Source of the DNA: Acidimicrobiaceae bacterium
GTDB taxonomy: Bacteria; Actinomycetota; Acidimicrobiia; Acidimicrobiales; RAAP-2
Direction: 5' to 3'
Assembly (NCBI GenBank): GCA_003157945.1
Contig: PMFY01000474.1
Coordinates: 1 to 7,966, forward strand
Length of the DNA: 7,966 nt
Position 1 is the stretch's first letter. Every line of letters starts with the position of its first letter. Shown in pieces: positions 1 to 6,250 of the stretch. A program made the translations under genes and the position numbers. The notes beneath the pieces were generated by a model. It was not told the origin of the DNA, did not search any database, and saw only the letters and a program-made list of their open reading frames with translations.

Positions 1-268
1 ACACGTTGTCCTTGGTGATCACGGCCTGCTGGTCGCCGGTCCGCGGGAACTCGCGGATGTCCACCTTGTCCATCCGGTCGGCCAACGGCATCAGTACGTG
101 GAGACCGGGCTGCTTGATGGTGCGGAACTCACCGAACCGCTTGACGACGCCCACGCATCCCTGTTGCACCACCTTGAGGCACGACTTCAGGAAGACGACG
201 ATGAGGGCGAAGATGAAGAACGCGACCACCGCCACTCCCACGGCCATTCCTACCGAACCGACGAGCAT
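1..268 (-). CDS. Slipin / SPFH-domain (stomatin-like) membrane protein, C-terminus off the window
   Basis: Only the first 89 codons are present; the gene runs off the left edge. The N-terminus has one hydrophobic membrane segment at about residues 3-27 (GVAVVAFFIFALIVVF), followed at once by the start of an SPFH/Band-7 domain: VVQQGCVGVVKRFGEF (33-48), PGLHVLMPLADRM (54-66), VDIRE (69-73) and QAVITKDNV (81-89). These are the usual slipin landmarks: hairpin-like anchor, then 'G.V.RFG....PGLH...P..D....VD.RE......V.T.D.V'. Slipins oligomerise at the cytoplasmic membrane and are thought to scaffold membrane microdomains; known partners include NfeD proteins. The ATG at 268 is preceded by a perfect AGGAGG (282-277) with 8-nt spacing, which fixes the start. 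It lies 78 bp downstream of an NfeD-type gene on the same strand, the classical bacterial/archaeal nfeD-slipin arrangement. Family call is sure; subtype is not. Confidence 0.9.
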   Translation of the reverse strand, partial: MLVGSVGMAVGVAVVAFFIFALIVVFLKSCLKVVQQGCVGVVKRFGEFRTIKQPGLHVLMPLADRMDKVDIREFPRTGDQQAVITKDNV

Positions 269-346
269 GACGACCACCTCCTGGTGACACCTTAGGCACC
301 GGCAGGGGGTTCCACACCGCGTGGCGTCACCGGGTGGTGCGGCAGG

Positions 347-559
347 TCATACCTGGTCAGCCGGGTAACAGACCAGGAGGCCCCGCTCGACGTCCGCCAC
401 CACCACCTCGGTACCGGGTGCGATCCGGGTCCCCGGGAACATGGACCGGGCGAACCACTCCTCGCCACGGGCGAGCACCGACCCGGGCTGGTGCGGACCT
501 GCGAGCTCCTTGGTCACCACCGCGGTCTCGCCCACCATGCCCGAGACACCGTTCAACAT
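347..559 (-). CDS. Short NfeD-family protein consisting of the OB-fold domain only
   Basis: Encodes 70 residues. The pattern 'GMVGETAVVTKELAG..QPGSVLARGEEWFARS....IAPGTEVVVADVERGLLVCYP' matches the C-terminal OB-fold (beta-barrel) domain of NfeD proteins, which usually partner slipins. The ATG at 559 follows a GGGAG (570-566) with 6-nt spacing; the open frame extends upstream to 730, but the extra residues look like non-coding translation (Arg/Gly/His-rich, no membrane segment). Typical NfeD1b proteins are about 140-150 residues with several membrane segments before the OB fold; here those are absent, as is any ClpP-like protease domain, so the product should be soluble. A slipin gene follows 78 bp downstream, supporting a two-gene unit. 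The OB-fold assignment rests on sequence pattern and neighbourhood; I am fairly sure of it. Confidence 0.8.
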   Translation of the reverse strand: MLNGVSGMVGETAVVTKELAGPHQPGSVLARGEEWFARSMFPGTRIAPGTEVVVADVERGLLVCYPADQV

Positions 560-695
560 CGTCGACTCCCGTGTCCTGTGTCCTGCGTGCTCCGGGCACC
601 GTCCGTGTCCCGTGCCCCGCACGTCGACACCGTGGCGCCCATCCACCAGCACTATACGGGACCGTTTCGGCCCGCCCGTCGGGTTACCGTGGGCC
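560..695. promoter_or_regulatory. Divergent promoter region between nfeD-like gene and SCO6745-family gene
   Basis: A 136-bp spacer with transcription leaving on both sides. On the minus strand, TATAGT (656-651) is a one-mismatch -10 box that would give nfeD a leader of about 85 nt; I see no good -35 at 17-18 bp. That leader carries a perfect tandem 7-mer, AGGACAC twice (584-571 on the minus strand), with a third GGGACAC copy at 611-605, just upstream of the GGGAG ribosome site. On the plus strand, TACCGT (685-690) fits the actinobacterial TANNNT -10 pattern and ends 5 nt before the ATG at 696, consistent with a leaderless start. These are pattern readings only. Confidence 0.35.
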
Positions 696-1571
696 ATGCG
701 CGACCAGCCGTCCCCCGTCAGCCCGCTCACCGCTCGGAAGACGTGGCGGACCCTCGAGCCCCTGCACGGGATGGTCTACTTCGCCCCCGAGGCTTCGGCC
801 TCCTACGAGCGACTCGGGCTCGAGGGCCGGTCCGGCTACTTCGCGTCCCGGGCCGCCCCCATGGGGCCCGTCGGCGCCGGAACGATCATCGCCACCTTCT
901 TCAACTTCCGCCCGTCACTCGTCCGCGAGTCGATGGACGGGGTCTGGGAACGCGTCACTCCGGGCGCCGTGCTCGAGGCCCGCACCCGCGCCGCGGGGGA
1001 CGCACTACGACGCATGGTGCCCGACGCAGCGGACTCCGACGACCTGCGGGCCGCCGCCGACCTCGCCCGACGGGCGGCGCTCCGGGCGTGCGAGCGCACG
1101 GAGGGCCGCCCGCTGTTCGCGGGCCACGCCGACCTGCCCTGGCCGGACGGACCGGTGGAGACCCTGTGGCACGCCCAGACACTCCTGCGCGAGTTCCGCG
1201 GTGACGGCCACATCGCCCTGCTGCTCGACCACGGGGTCGACGGCATCGAGGCGCTCGTCCTGCACGAGGCGACGGGCGAGCTCCCCGTGAGCCTGCTGCG
1301 CGAGACCAGGGGCTGGTCCGACGAGGAGTGGTCGGCCGCCACCACCCGCCTGCGCGACCGCGGCTGGTTGCGGCCGGCAGGTTCCGCCGAGCACCTGGTC
1401 CTGAGCGACGAGGGCGAAGGGGTGCGCACCGCCATCGAGGAGGCCACCGACCGGCTCGCCGTCCACGCCTACGAGGCCCTGGGCGAGGAGGGCTGCGAGA
1501 CGCTCCGGGGGCTGGTCCGCCCGATGTCCCGGACCGTGGTCGCCGCCTCCGGACTGGGCGGTCGCACGTAG
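696..1571 (+). CDS. SCO6745 family protein (SalK-like, winged-helix-like C-terminus)
   Basis: Encodes 291 residues, normal for this actinobacterial family of unknown biochemical role. Landmarks: LEPLHGMVYFAPE (20-32), SRAAPMGPVGAGTIIATFFNF (around 51-71), EARTRAAGDALRR (94-106), GRPLFAGHADLPWP (137-150), LWHAQTLLREFRGDGH (157-172), and a C-terminal part with GWSDEEW, LRDRGWL and LSDEGEGVRTAIEEATD that resembles a MarR-like winged helix (helix, recognition region, wing, helix). Members are often labelled 'SalK' or HTH proteins, but direct DNA binding is not established that I know of. The start at 696 is chosen because family similarity begins within about 15 residues and the frame upstream (to 441) reads as non-coding. 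No Shine-Dalgarno precedes it; a TANNNT box sits 5 nt upstream. It stands alone on its strand and converges on the patatin gene with a 13-bp gap. Confidence 0.82.
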   Translation: MRDQPSPVSPLTARKTWRTLEPLHGMVYFAPEASASYERLGLEGRSGYFASRAAPMGPVGAGTIIATFFNFRPSLVRESMDGVWERVTPGAVLEARTRAAGDALRRMVPDAADSDDLRAAADLARRAALRACERTEGRPLFAGHADLPWPDGPVETLWHAQTLLREFRGDGHIALLLDHGVDGIEALVLHEATGELPVSLLRETRGWSDEEWSAATTRLRDRGWLRPAGSAEHLVLSDEGEGVRTAIEEATDRLAVHAYEALGEEGCETLRGLVRPMSRTVVAASGLGGRT

Positions 1572-1584
1572 CCCGGACGAACGG

Positions 1585-2484
1585 TCAGCCGCTGACGAGG
1601 GCGGCGACCCGCGCCGCCTCGAGGCGGCCCTGGGCCCGGCCCGCCCGGGCCGACGGCCCACGGGACGCCGGGTCGAGCACATCGGCACCGAAGGCGGTGA
1701 CCGACGCGTCGTCCGGTGCGACCAGCTCGACCCGGGCGTCCGTCGCCAGGCGGGCGATGTCGTCGTGGACGGCCGGGTCCACCAGCGGCGCCAGCACCAG
1801 GACCCGGTCACATCCGGCGGCCAGGTCGGCGTTGGCCACCGACCACACCCCGCCGTCGATGTAACGGGATCCGGCCATCGTCACCGGTGGCCACACCCCG
1901 GGCACCGCGCAGCTGGCGGTCACGGCGTCCACCAGGTCGACGCCGTCGGACGCGTCGAGCACACGGCGGTCGCCGGACGTCGCCTCGACGACCACCACCC
2001 GCAGCCGGTCGCTGACCCAGTCGATCCCCCCGAGCCTCGCCTCGATCACGCGTCGGCGCCGCGGTTCCGCCACGGTGTCGGCCGACAGGGCGAGCGCTCC
2101 GAGCTTCCGCCTCCGGTCCGAGGCGTCGGTCGCCCCGGCGTAGATCGGGGCCATCTGCTCCCACAGCCGGGCCAGGGGGATCGACGGGGTCAGCTCGGCG
2201 GCACCGTCGGTGTCGACCTGTCGCCGGTAGAGCTCGTCCGGGTCGAGGCCGCCGGCGAGCTGGGCGGCGACGGTGGCACCGGCCGAGGTTCCGACCAGGA
2301 GATCGGCCGCCGTCAGGTCGACACCGGCATCGGACAGTCCACACAGCACTCCGGTGAGCCAGGCCACCCCGGCGACGCCTCCGCCCCCCAGGACGAGGCC
2401 CAACCGGTGGCGCGTACCGGTCCCCGCGGTCCGGTCCGTGGGTGGGACGGCCACGGTCAGGCGTCCCGTCGGACGAGGAGCCAC
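1585..2484 (-). CDS. Patatin-like phospholipase / acyl hydrolase
   Basis: Encodes up to 299 residues. It has the full patatin catalytic set: glycine-rich oxyanion loop LGLVLGGGGVAGVAW (28-42), nucleophile elbow GTSAG (65-69, Ser67) and the catalytic Asp in YIDGG (208-212, Asp210), with the usual CAVPGVWPPV (192-201) before it. Patatins use a Ser-Asp dyad to cleave acyl esters, typically of lipids. The Arg/Lys commonly found in the oxyanion loop (GGGxRG) is Ala38 here, a variation common in actinobacterial relatives. No signal peptide or membrane segment is visible, so it is probably cytosolic or peripheral; the C-terminus (about 265-299) is Ala/Arg-rich. The annotated start is the GTG at 2484, overlapping the permease gene by 28 nt; an in-frame GTG at 2454, just past the permease stop, is an equally plausible start 10 residues shorter. 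Neither has a clear ribosome site. Substrate unknown. Confidence 0.9.
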   Translation of the reverse strand: MAPRPTGRLTVAVPPTDRTAGTGTRHRLGLVLGGGGVAGVAWLTGVLCGLSDAGVDLTAADLLVGTSAGATVAAQLAGGLDPDELYRRQVDTDGAAELTPSIPLARLWEQMAPIYAGATDASDRRRKLGALALSADTVAEPRRRRVIEARLGGIDWVSDRLRVVVVEATSGDRRVLDASDGVDLVDAVTASCAVPGVWPPVTMAGSRYIDGGVWSVANADLAAGCDRVLVLAPLVDPAVHDDIARLATDARVELVAPDDASVTAFGADVLDPASRGPSARAGRAQGRLEAARVAALVSG

Positions 2485-3356
2485 CCGGCGAGCACGACCA
2501 CGATGACGACGTAGAGGGCGAGCAGACCGGCCGCCTCCCAGGGCGGCAGGAGGACGCCGGCGAAGTCGGTCTTGCGGGTGGTGACCAGGATCATGGCCAA
2601 CCCGAGGTTGGAGGGGAGGTACCTCTCGAACGAGTCGGCGAGGCTCGAGGGCAGCACGTTGACGATGAGGGGCAGGACCAGCAGGACGCCCACGAACGCG
2701 GCGATGGCCCCGGCGGTGTGGCGGAGGATGAACCCGATCCCGCAGGCGAGCAGGGTGAGCAGGAGCAGGTACACCCCGCTGAGCGCCACCGCCCGCAGTG
2801 CACCACCGTCCGCCAGGCTCACGTAGGGAATGGCCGCGCTCCGCACCTGGGTGATGATCGAGCTGTCAGCGGGCAGCATCTTGGCGCCGTGGGCGACCAG
2901 GACGGCCTGACTGGTGAAGAACGACGCGAACGCCGTGGCCTCGGCGACCACCAGCACCACCACGCCGATCACCAGCAGCTTGGCGCTGAGCACCGTCGTC
3001 CGCTTGGACGTGATGGCCAGCGTGGTCCGGATCGAGCCCGTGGCGTACTCCGAGGTGATCACCAGTGCGCCCAGCACCCCCACGACGAACTGCGAGAGGA
3101 ACGACCCGGTCTGGCTGATCCGGACGGGGTCGAAGGTGGCACGGTCGGCCAGTCCGAGGGTGCCCCAGCGACCGGCCTCGATGTTCGTCACCAGGGCCGA
3201 CAGCCCGATACCCGCCACCACCACGATGGTCAGGCACACCCAGGTGGACCGGACCGAGCGGAGCTTCGTCCACTCCGACCGCACCTGGGTGACGAACCCG
3301 GCACGGCCGTGGTCCACGTCGGGCAGGACGACGCGCGACGCGGCGGTGGTGGTCAC
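2457..3356 (-). CDS. ABC-2 type exporter permease subunit
   Basis: Encodes 299 residues with the layout of ABC-2 permeases: a cytoplasmic N-terminus with the amphipathic EWTKLRSVRSTW coupling motif (28-39), then about six membrane segments at roughly 40-57, 86-101, 122-147, 186-210, 214-235 and 273-293. The motif ITSEYATGSIRTTL (100-113), following segment 2, is characteristic of BcrB/NatB/DrrB-like drug or peptide exporter permeases. It should form a dimeric pore driven by the ATPase encoded just upstream. The GTG start at 3356 overlaps the ATPase stop as GTGA (4 nt) and has GGAGG (3368-3364) with 7-nt spacing inside the ATPase gene, so the two are translationally coupled. Substrate cannot be read from the sequence; drug, lipid or peptide export are all possible. 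Confidence 0.92.
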   Translation of the reverse strand: MTTTAASRVVLPDVDHGRAGFVTQVRSEWTKLRSVRSTWVCLTIVVVAGIGLSALVTNIEAGRWGTLGLADRATFDPVRISQTGSFLSQFVVGVLGALVITSEYATGSIRTTLAITSKRTTVLSAKLLVIGVVVLVVAEATAFASFFTSQAVLVAHGAKMLPADSSIITQVRSAAIPYVSLADGGALRAVALSGVYLLLLTLLACGIGFILRHTAGAIAAFVGVLLVLPLIVNVLPSSLADSFERYLPSNLGLAMILVTTRKTDFAGVLLPPWEAAGLLALYVVIVVVLAGWLLVRRDA

Positions 3357-4276
3357 ACCCCTACCTCCGCCGGCGTCTGGCCGTGGAAGTCGACCATGTC
3401 CGAGGTGAGTTCCATGAAGACCTCTTCCAGGCTGGCCTGCACGGGGCTCAGCTCGTGCAACGCGATGCCGGCGGCGAGGGCCGTGTCGCCGATGCGTCCG
3501 GCGTCCACCCCCGTGACCAGGAGCGCCCCGTCGGGCCGGGTCGTCACGCCGGCCCCGGCGGAGCGCAGCGCGGCCGCCAGTCCGTCGGCGCCCGGCGAGC
3601 GGACGAGAACGGTGGCCACGGTGTTGGAGGCGATGAAGTCGTCGACGGTGGTGTCGGCGATCAGTCGCCCTCGGCCGATCACGACCAGGTCCGTCGCCGT
3701 CAGGGCCATCTCGCTCATCAGGTGGCTGGACACGAAGATCGTCCGACCTTCAGCGGCGAGCCCTTTCAGCAGGTTGCGGACCCACAGGATCCCCTCGGGG
3801 TCGAGCCCGTTGATGGGTTCGTCGAAGAGGAGCACGCCCGGGTCACCGAGCAGTGCCGAGGCGATCCCCAACCGTTGACTCATCCCGAGGGAGAACTTGC
3901 CGGCCTTGCGTCTGCTCACGCTCTCGAGGCCGACCATGGCGAGCACCTCGTCCACGCGCGCCCGGGGGATCGAATTGGTGTGGGCCATGGCCAGGAGGTG
4001 GTTGGTGGCGGAGCGTCCCGGATGGATGGCCTTGGCCTCGAGGAGGGCGCCGACCTCCCGGAGGGGCCAGCGGAGGTCGTGGAACCGCCGGCCGCCGATG
4101 GTGACGGTCCCGGCATCGGGCCGATCGAGACCCATCACCATGCGCATGGTGGTCGACTTGCCCGAGCCGTTGGGCCCGAGGAACCCGGTGACGACTCCCG
4201 GCCGGACCTCGAAGCTGAGGTCGTCCACCGCGCGGGTGCTGCCGTAGGACTTGGTGAGTCCGCGGGCCGAGATCAC
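3353..4276 (-). CDS. ABC-2 type exporter ATP-binding subunit (BcrA/DrrA-like)
   Basis: Encodes 307 residues. Nucleotide-binding landmarks: Walker A GPNGSGKST (34-42), a degenerate signature FSLGMSQRLGIA (128-139) in place of LSGGQ, Walker B VLLFDEP (148-154), D-loop NGLDPEG (156-162) and switch His185 in SSHLMSE. The stretch GALLEAKAIHPGRSATNHL (76-94) is typical of the bacitracin/daunorubicin-type ATPases, which also share the 'SLGM' signature. The C-terminal 90 residues are the usual accessory domain, ending LEEVFMEL. The start is set at the GTG at 4276: GGAG (4286-4283) lies 6 nt upstream and the family N-terminus (ISARGLTKSYG) begins there. The frame stays open to 4537, but that part lies over the bioD coding end and is not protein-like. 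It is coupled to the permease through a GTGA overlap and powers that exporter. Confidence 0.94.
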   Translation of the reverse strand: MISARGLTKSYGSTRAVDDLSFEVRPGVVTGFLGPNGSGKSTTMRMVMGLDRPDAGTVTIGGRRFHDLRWPLREVGALLEAKAIHPGRSATNHLLAMAHTNSIPRARVDEVLAMVGLESVSRRKAGKFSLGMSQRLGIASALLGDPGVLLFDEPINGLDPEGILWVRNLLKGLAAEGRTIFVSSHLMSEMALTATDLVVIGRGRLIADTTVDDFIASNTVATVLVRSPGADGLAAALRSAGAGVTTRPDGALLVTGVDAGRIGDTALAAGIALHELSPVQASLEEVFMELTSDMVDFHGQTPAEVGV

Positions 4277-4365
4277 GGGTGGCTCCGGGGGTGCACCATG
4301 CGCCGACGGTACCAGTAGGGGTCCGGAGATCCGGTTCGGCCCCCTTCCGGCCGGGGCCGTTCCGG
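4277..4365 (-). promoter_or_regulatory. Gap between bioD and the exporter ATPase: possible unit boundary
   Basis: This 89-bp gap is the only real break in the six-gene minus-strand array; every other junction overlaps. It contains a perfect 7-bp GC stem (listed separately) and, at its downstream end, the GGAG ribosome site of the ATPase gene. No convincing -10/-35 pair is visible. It could end the biotin operon, start the exporter unit, or simply be a spacer within one long transcript. Confidence 0.3.
4337..4359 (-). terminator. Candidate hairpin after bioD (7-bp stem, no U tract)
   Basis: CGGCCCC (4337-4343) and GGGGCCG (4353-4359) form a perfect 7-bp, all-G/C stem around a 9-nt loop, beginning 6 nt past the bioD stop codon. 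On the transcribed strand it is followed by AACCGG, not by a U run, so it is not a canonical intrinsic terminator. Actinobacteria often use hairpins with poor U tracts, so a terminator or processing hairpin is possible. In DNA this GC-rich, such a stem can also arise by chance. Confidence 0.3.
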
Positions 4366-5049
4366 TCAGGTCCGGGTGACCAGATCCGCCAACTCGGGCT
4401 CGCCTCCCGGCACCGTCAGAATCCGGTAGCCCTCCCGCTCGGTCAGCCACGCCCGGTTCCGTCGGTGGATCTCGTGGCCCCCGTCGTAGTGGTTGAGCGC
4501 GACGACGATCGGGGGTCCGCCTGCGGCACCGGGCCACCCCGTCAGCGCGTCCATCGTCAGCCGGATGCTGTTGATCGTGCCGAGCCCGGCATCGGCCACC
4601 AGCACCACGACGTCCGGGGCCAGGGCGGCGACCAGGTCGCAGACGTCGCCGTCGTCGGCCTGCGGCGAGCGCACGCCACCGGCGGTCTCGACCACGCCGA
4701 CGTCGACGCCGTCGCCCGGCCAGGACAGCTCGCCCAGGAGGTCGGACACGGTGAACGAGGGGAGCCCGAGGACCTGGGCGGCGATGGGCGGGGCCATCGC
4801 CCGGTGGTACGAACGGAACGAGTGGCAGACGTCACCGGGATGCTCGCCCGATGCGGCGGCCAGCACTTCGGCGTCGGTGGCCCCGCCGAGGCTGGCGCCG
4901 CGGCTGTCGACGTCGAAGGACTGGGCCGGCTTGCGGGCCGCCACCGTCCGGCCCCGGCTCCGCAGCTCGACCAGAAGGCGGGCCGCCACCCAGGTCTTGC
5001 CCACCTCCGTCCCGGTGCCGCACACCAGGACCAGCCGCTCAGGCCGCAC
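4366..5049 (-). CDS. bioD: Dethiobiotin synthetase
   Basis: Encodes 227 residues, the normal length. The enzyme uses ATP and CO2 to close the ureido ring of DAPA, giving dethiobiotin. Visible motifs: P-loop CGTGTEVGKT (10-19, Lys18), substrate Lys40 in RKPAQSF (39-45; canonical KPVxSG/TG), Asp60 in GATDAEVL at the place of the metal-binding Asp, and Glu122 in VVETAGGVRSP (120-130; canonical EGAGG). LNHYD near the C-terminus matches the base-contacting Asn region. Together with the bio neighbours this is secure, although the sequence is a diverged, actinobacterial-looking version. The GTG at 5049 lies inside the bioF end (11-nt overlap) with GGGGAG 6 nt upstream, implying coupled translation. 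BioD is the last bio gene in this array; bioB is not in the window. Confidence 0.93.
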   Translation of the reverse strand: MRPERLVLVCGTGTEVGKTWVAARLLVELRSRGRTVAARKPAQSFDVDSRGASLGGATDAEVLAAASGEHPGDVCHSFRSYHRAMAPPIAAQVLGLPSFTVSDLLGELSWPGDGVDVGVVETAGGVRSPQADDGDVCDLVAALAPDVVVLVADAGLGTINSIRLTMDALTGWPGAAGGPPIVVALNHYDGGHEIHRRNRAWLTEREGYRILTVPGGEPELADLVTRT

Positions 5050-6250
5050 TGCCGACTCCCCGTCCGACCACCGGACGCGTGTCGGGCGCCCCGGCCGGGA
5101 CCACCTCGGCCAGCCCGTCCACCAGTCGGTCGACTTGCGCGTCGGTATGGGTGGCCGACAGGGTGATGCGCAGGCGGGACGTGCCCGAGGCCACCGTCGG
5201 CGGACGGATGGCCGGCACCCACAGCCCGCGCTCGAGCAGCGAAGCCGACGCCGCCACGGCGTCGGCTTCGGCCCCGATGATCACGGGGAGGATCGGCGAC
5301 GCGTGTCCCGGGAGCCCGGTGGCGCGTGCCACCCGTCCGACGTGGTGCTCGAGTCGACGGCGCAGCTCGTCGCCCTCGGCGGAGCGGACGATGCCGACGG
5401 CGGCGAGCGCCGCGGCCGCGTCGGCCGGACTCGGTGCCGTGGTGAAGATGTAGGGGCGGGCCCGGTTGACCAGGAGCTCGATGAAGCGGGACGGACCGGC
5501 GACGAAGCCGCCCAGCGAACCGAGCGTCTTCGACTGCGTCCCGACCCGCAGCACGTCAGCTCTGTGGTTCACCTCCAGATCGGGCCCGAGTACGGCGTGG
5601 GCCTCGTCGAGCACCAGGAGGGCGCCGTGGCGGGCGGCAACGGCACAGAGTCCCTCCAGGTCGACAGCGTCGCCGTCCATCGAGAACACCGTGTCCGAGA
5701 CGACCAGCGAACGCCCCTCCACCGAGGACAGCGACGCATCGAGTGCGTCGAGGTCGCGGTGGGGCACGATGCGGACGTCGGCCCGGGCCAGGCGGCAGCC
5801 GTCGATGATCGAAGCATGGTTGAGCTCGTCCGAGTGCACGACGACGCCGCCTCCGCCGAACACGGACAGGACCGACAGGTTGGCGGCGAACCCGGTCGGG
5901 AACACCATCGCCGACTCGGTCCCCTTCCACTGGGCCAGCGCCTCCTCGAGCTCGTGGTGCACGGGCCGGGAGCCGGTCACCAGGCGCGACGCGCCCGCAC
6001 CGGCACCCCACCGGTCGAGGGCCTCACGGGCGGCGGCCACGACGTCGGGGTGCGACGCCAGCCCGAGGTAGTCGTTGGAGGCGAAGGACACCACCGCACG
6101 CGCCGGTCCCGCGGCGGAGTGCAGGAGCCCGTCGTGCCCCCGGGCGTCGAAGACCGTCGGTGCCCGCCAGCGCCCGGCGGCCTCGACCTGGCCACAGGCG
6201 GCCTCGACCCAGTCGGCCCAGTCCGACCCGGTGCCGCTGCCGGTGCTCAC
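5039..6250 (-). CDS. bioF: 8-amino-7-oxononanoate (KAPA) synthase
   Basis: Encodes 403 residues. This PLP-dependent alpha-oxoamine synthase condenses a pimeloyl thioester with L-alanine, releasing CO2, to form KAPA. Motifs: SFASNDYLGLASHP (55-68), GAGASRLVTGSRPVHHELE (84-102), cofactor-stacking His in SDELNHASIIDG (140-151), Ser/Asp in VVSDTVFSMDGD (183-194), DEAHAVLGP (215-223, Asp215 to the PLP ring nitrogen) and the Schiff-base Lys241 in GTQSKTLGSLGGF (237-249). The true start is the GTG at 6250, which overlaps the bioA stop as GTGA and has GAGGA 6 nt upstream; the frame is open to 6568, but that Arg/Gly-rich stretch is antisense-like material over bioA. The order bioA-bioF-bioD and the overlaps support a KAPA rather than a 2-amino-3-ketobutyrate or serine-palmitoyl role for this fold. 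Confidence 0.96.
   Translation of the reverse strand: MSTGSGTGSDWADWVEAACGQVEAAGRWRAPTVFDARGHDGLLHSAAGPARAVVSFASNDYLGLASHPDVVAAAREALDRWGAGAGASRLVTGSRPVHHELEEALAQWKGTESAMVFPTGFAANLSVLSVFGGGGVVVHSDELNHASIIDGCRLARADVRIVPHRDLDALDASLSSVEGRSLVVSDTVFSMDGDAVDLEGLCAVAARHGALLVLDEAHAVLGPDLEVNHRADVLRVGTQSKTLGSLGGFVAGPSRFIELLVNRARPYIFTTAPSPADAAAALAAVGIVRSAEGDELRRRLEHHVGRVARATGLPGHASPILPVIIGAEADAVAASASLLERGLWVPAIRPPTVASGTSRLRITLSATHTDAQVDRLVDGLAEVVPAGAPDTRPVVGRGVGSAA

Noticed and set aside
441..695. N-terminal extension of the SCO6745-family protein to 441
   Set aside because: It covers the nfeD-like gene antisense and the divergent promoter; the residues do not resemble the family, whose N-terminus fits ATG 696.
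2442..3878. A 478-codon open frame on the plus strand
   Set aside because: Antisense to the ABC permease and ATPase; low-complexity Asp/Gln/Gly/His composition and no family motif.
4277..4537. Upstream extension of the ABC ATPase to 4537
   Set aside because: It overlaps the bioD coding end in another frame, is Arg/Pro/Gly-rich, and a GTG with a good ribosome site exists at 4276 exactly where family similarity begins.
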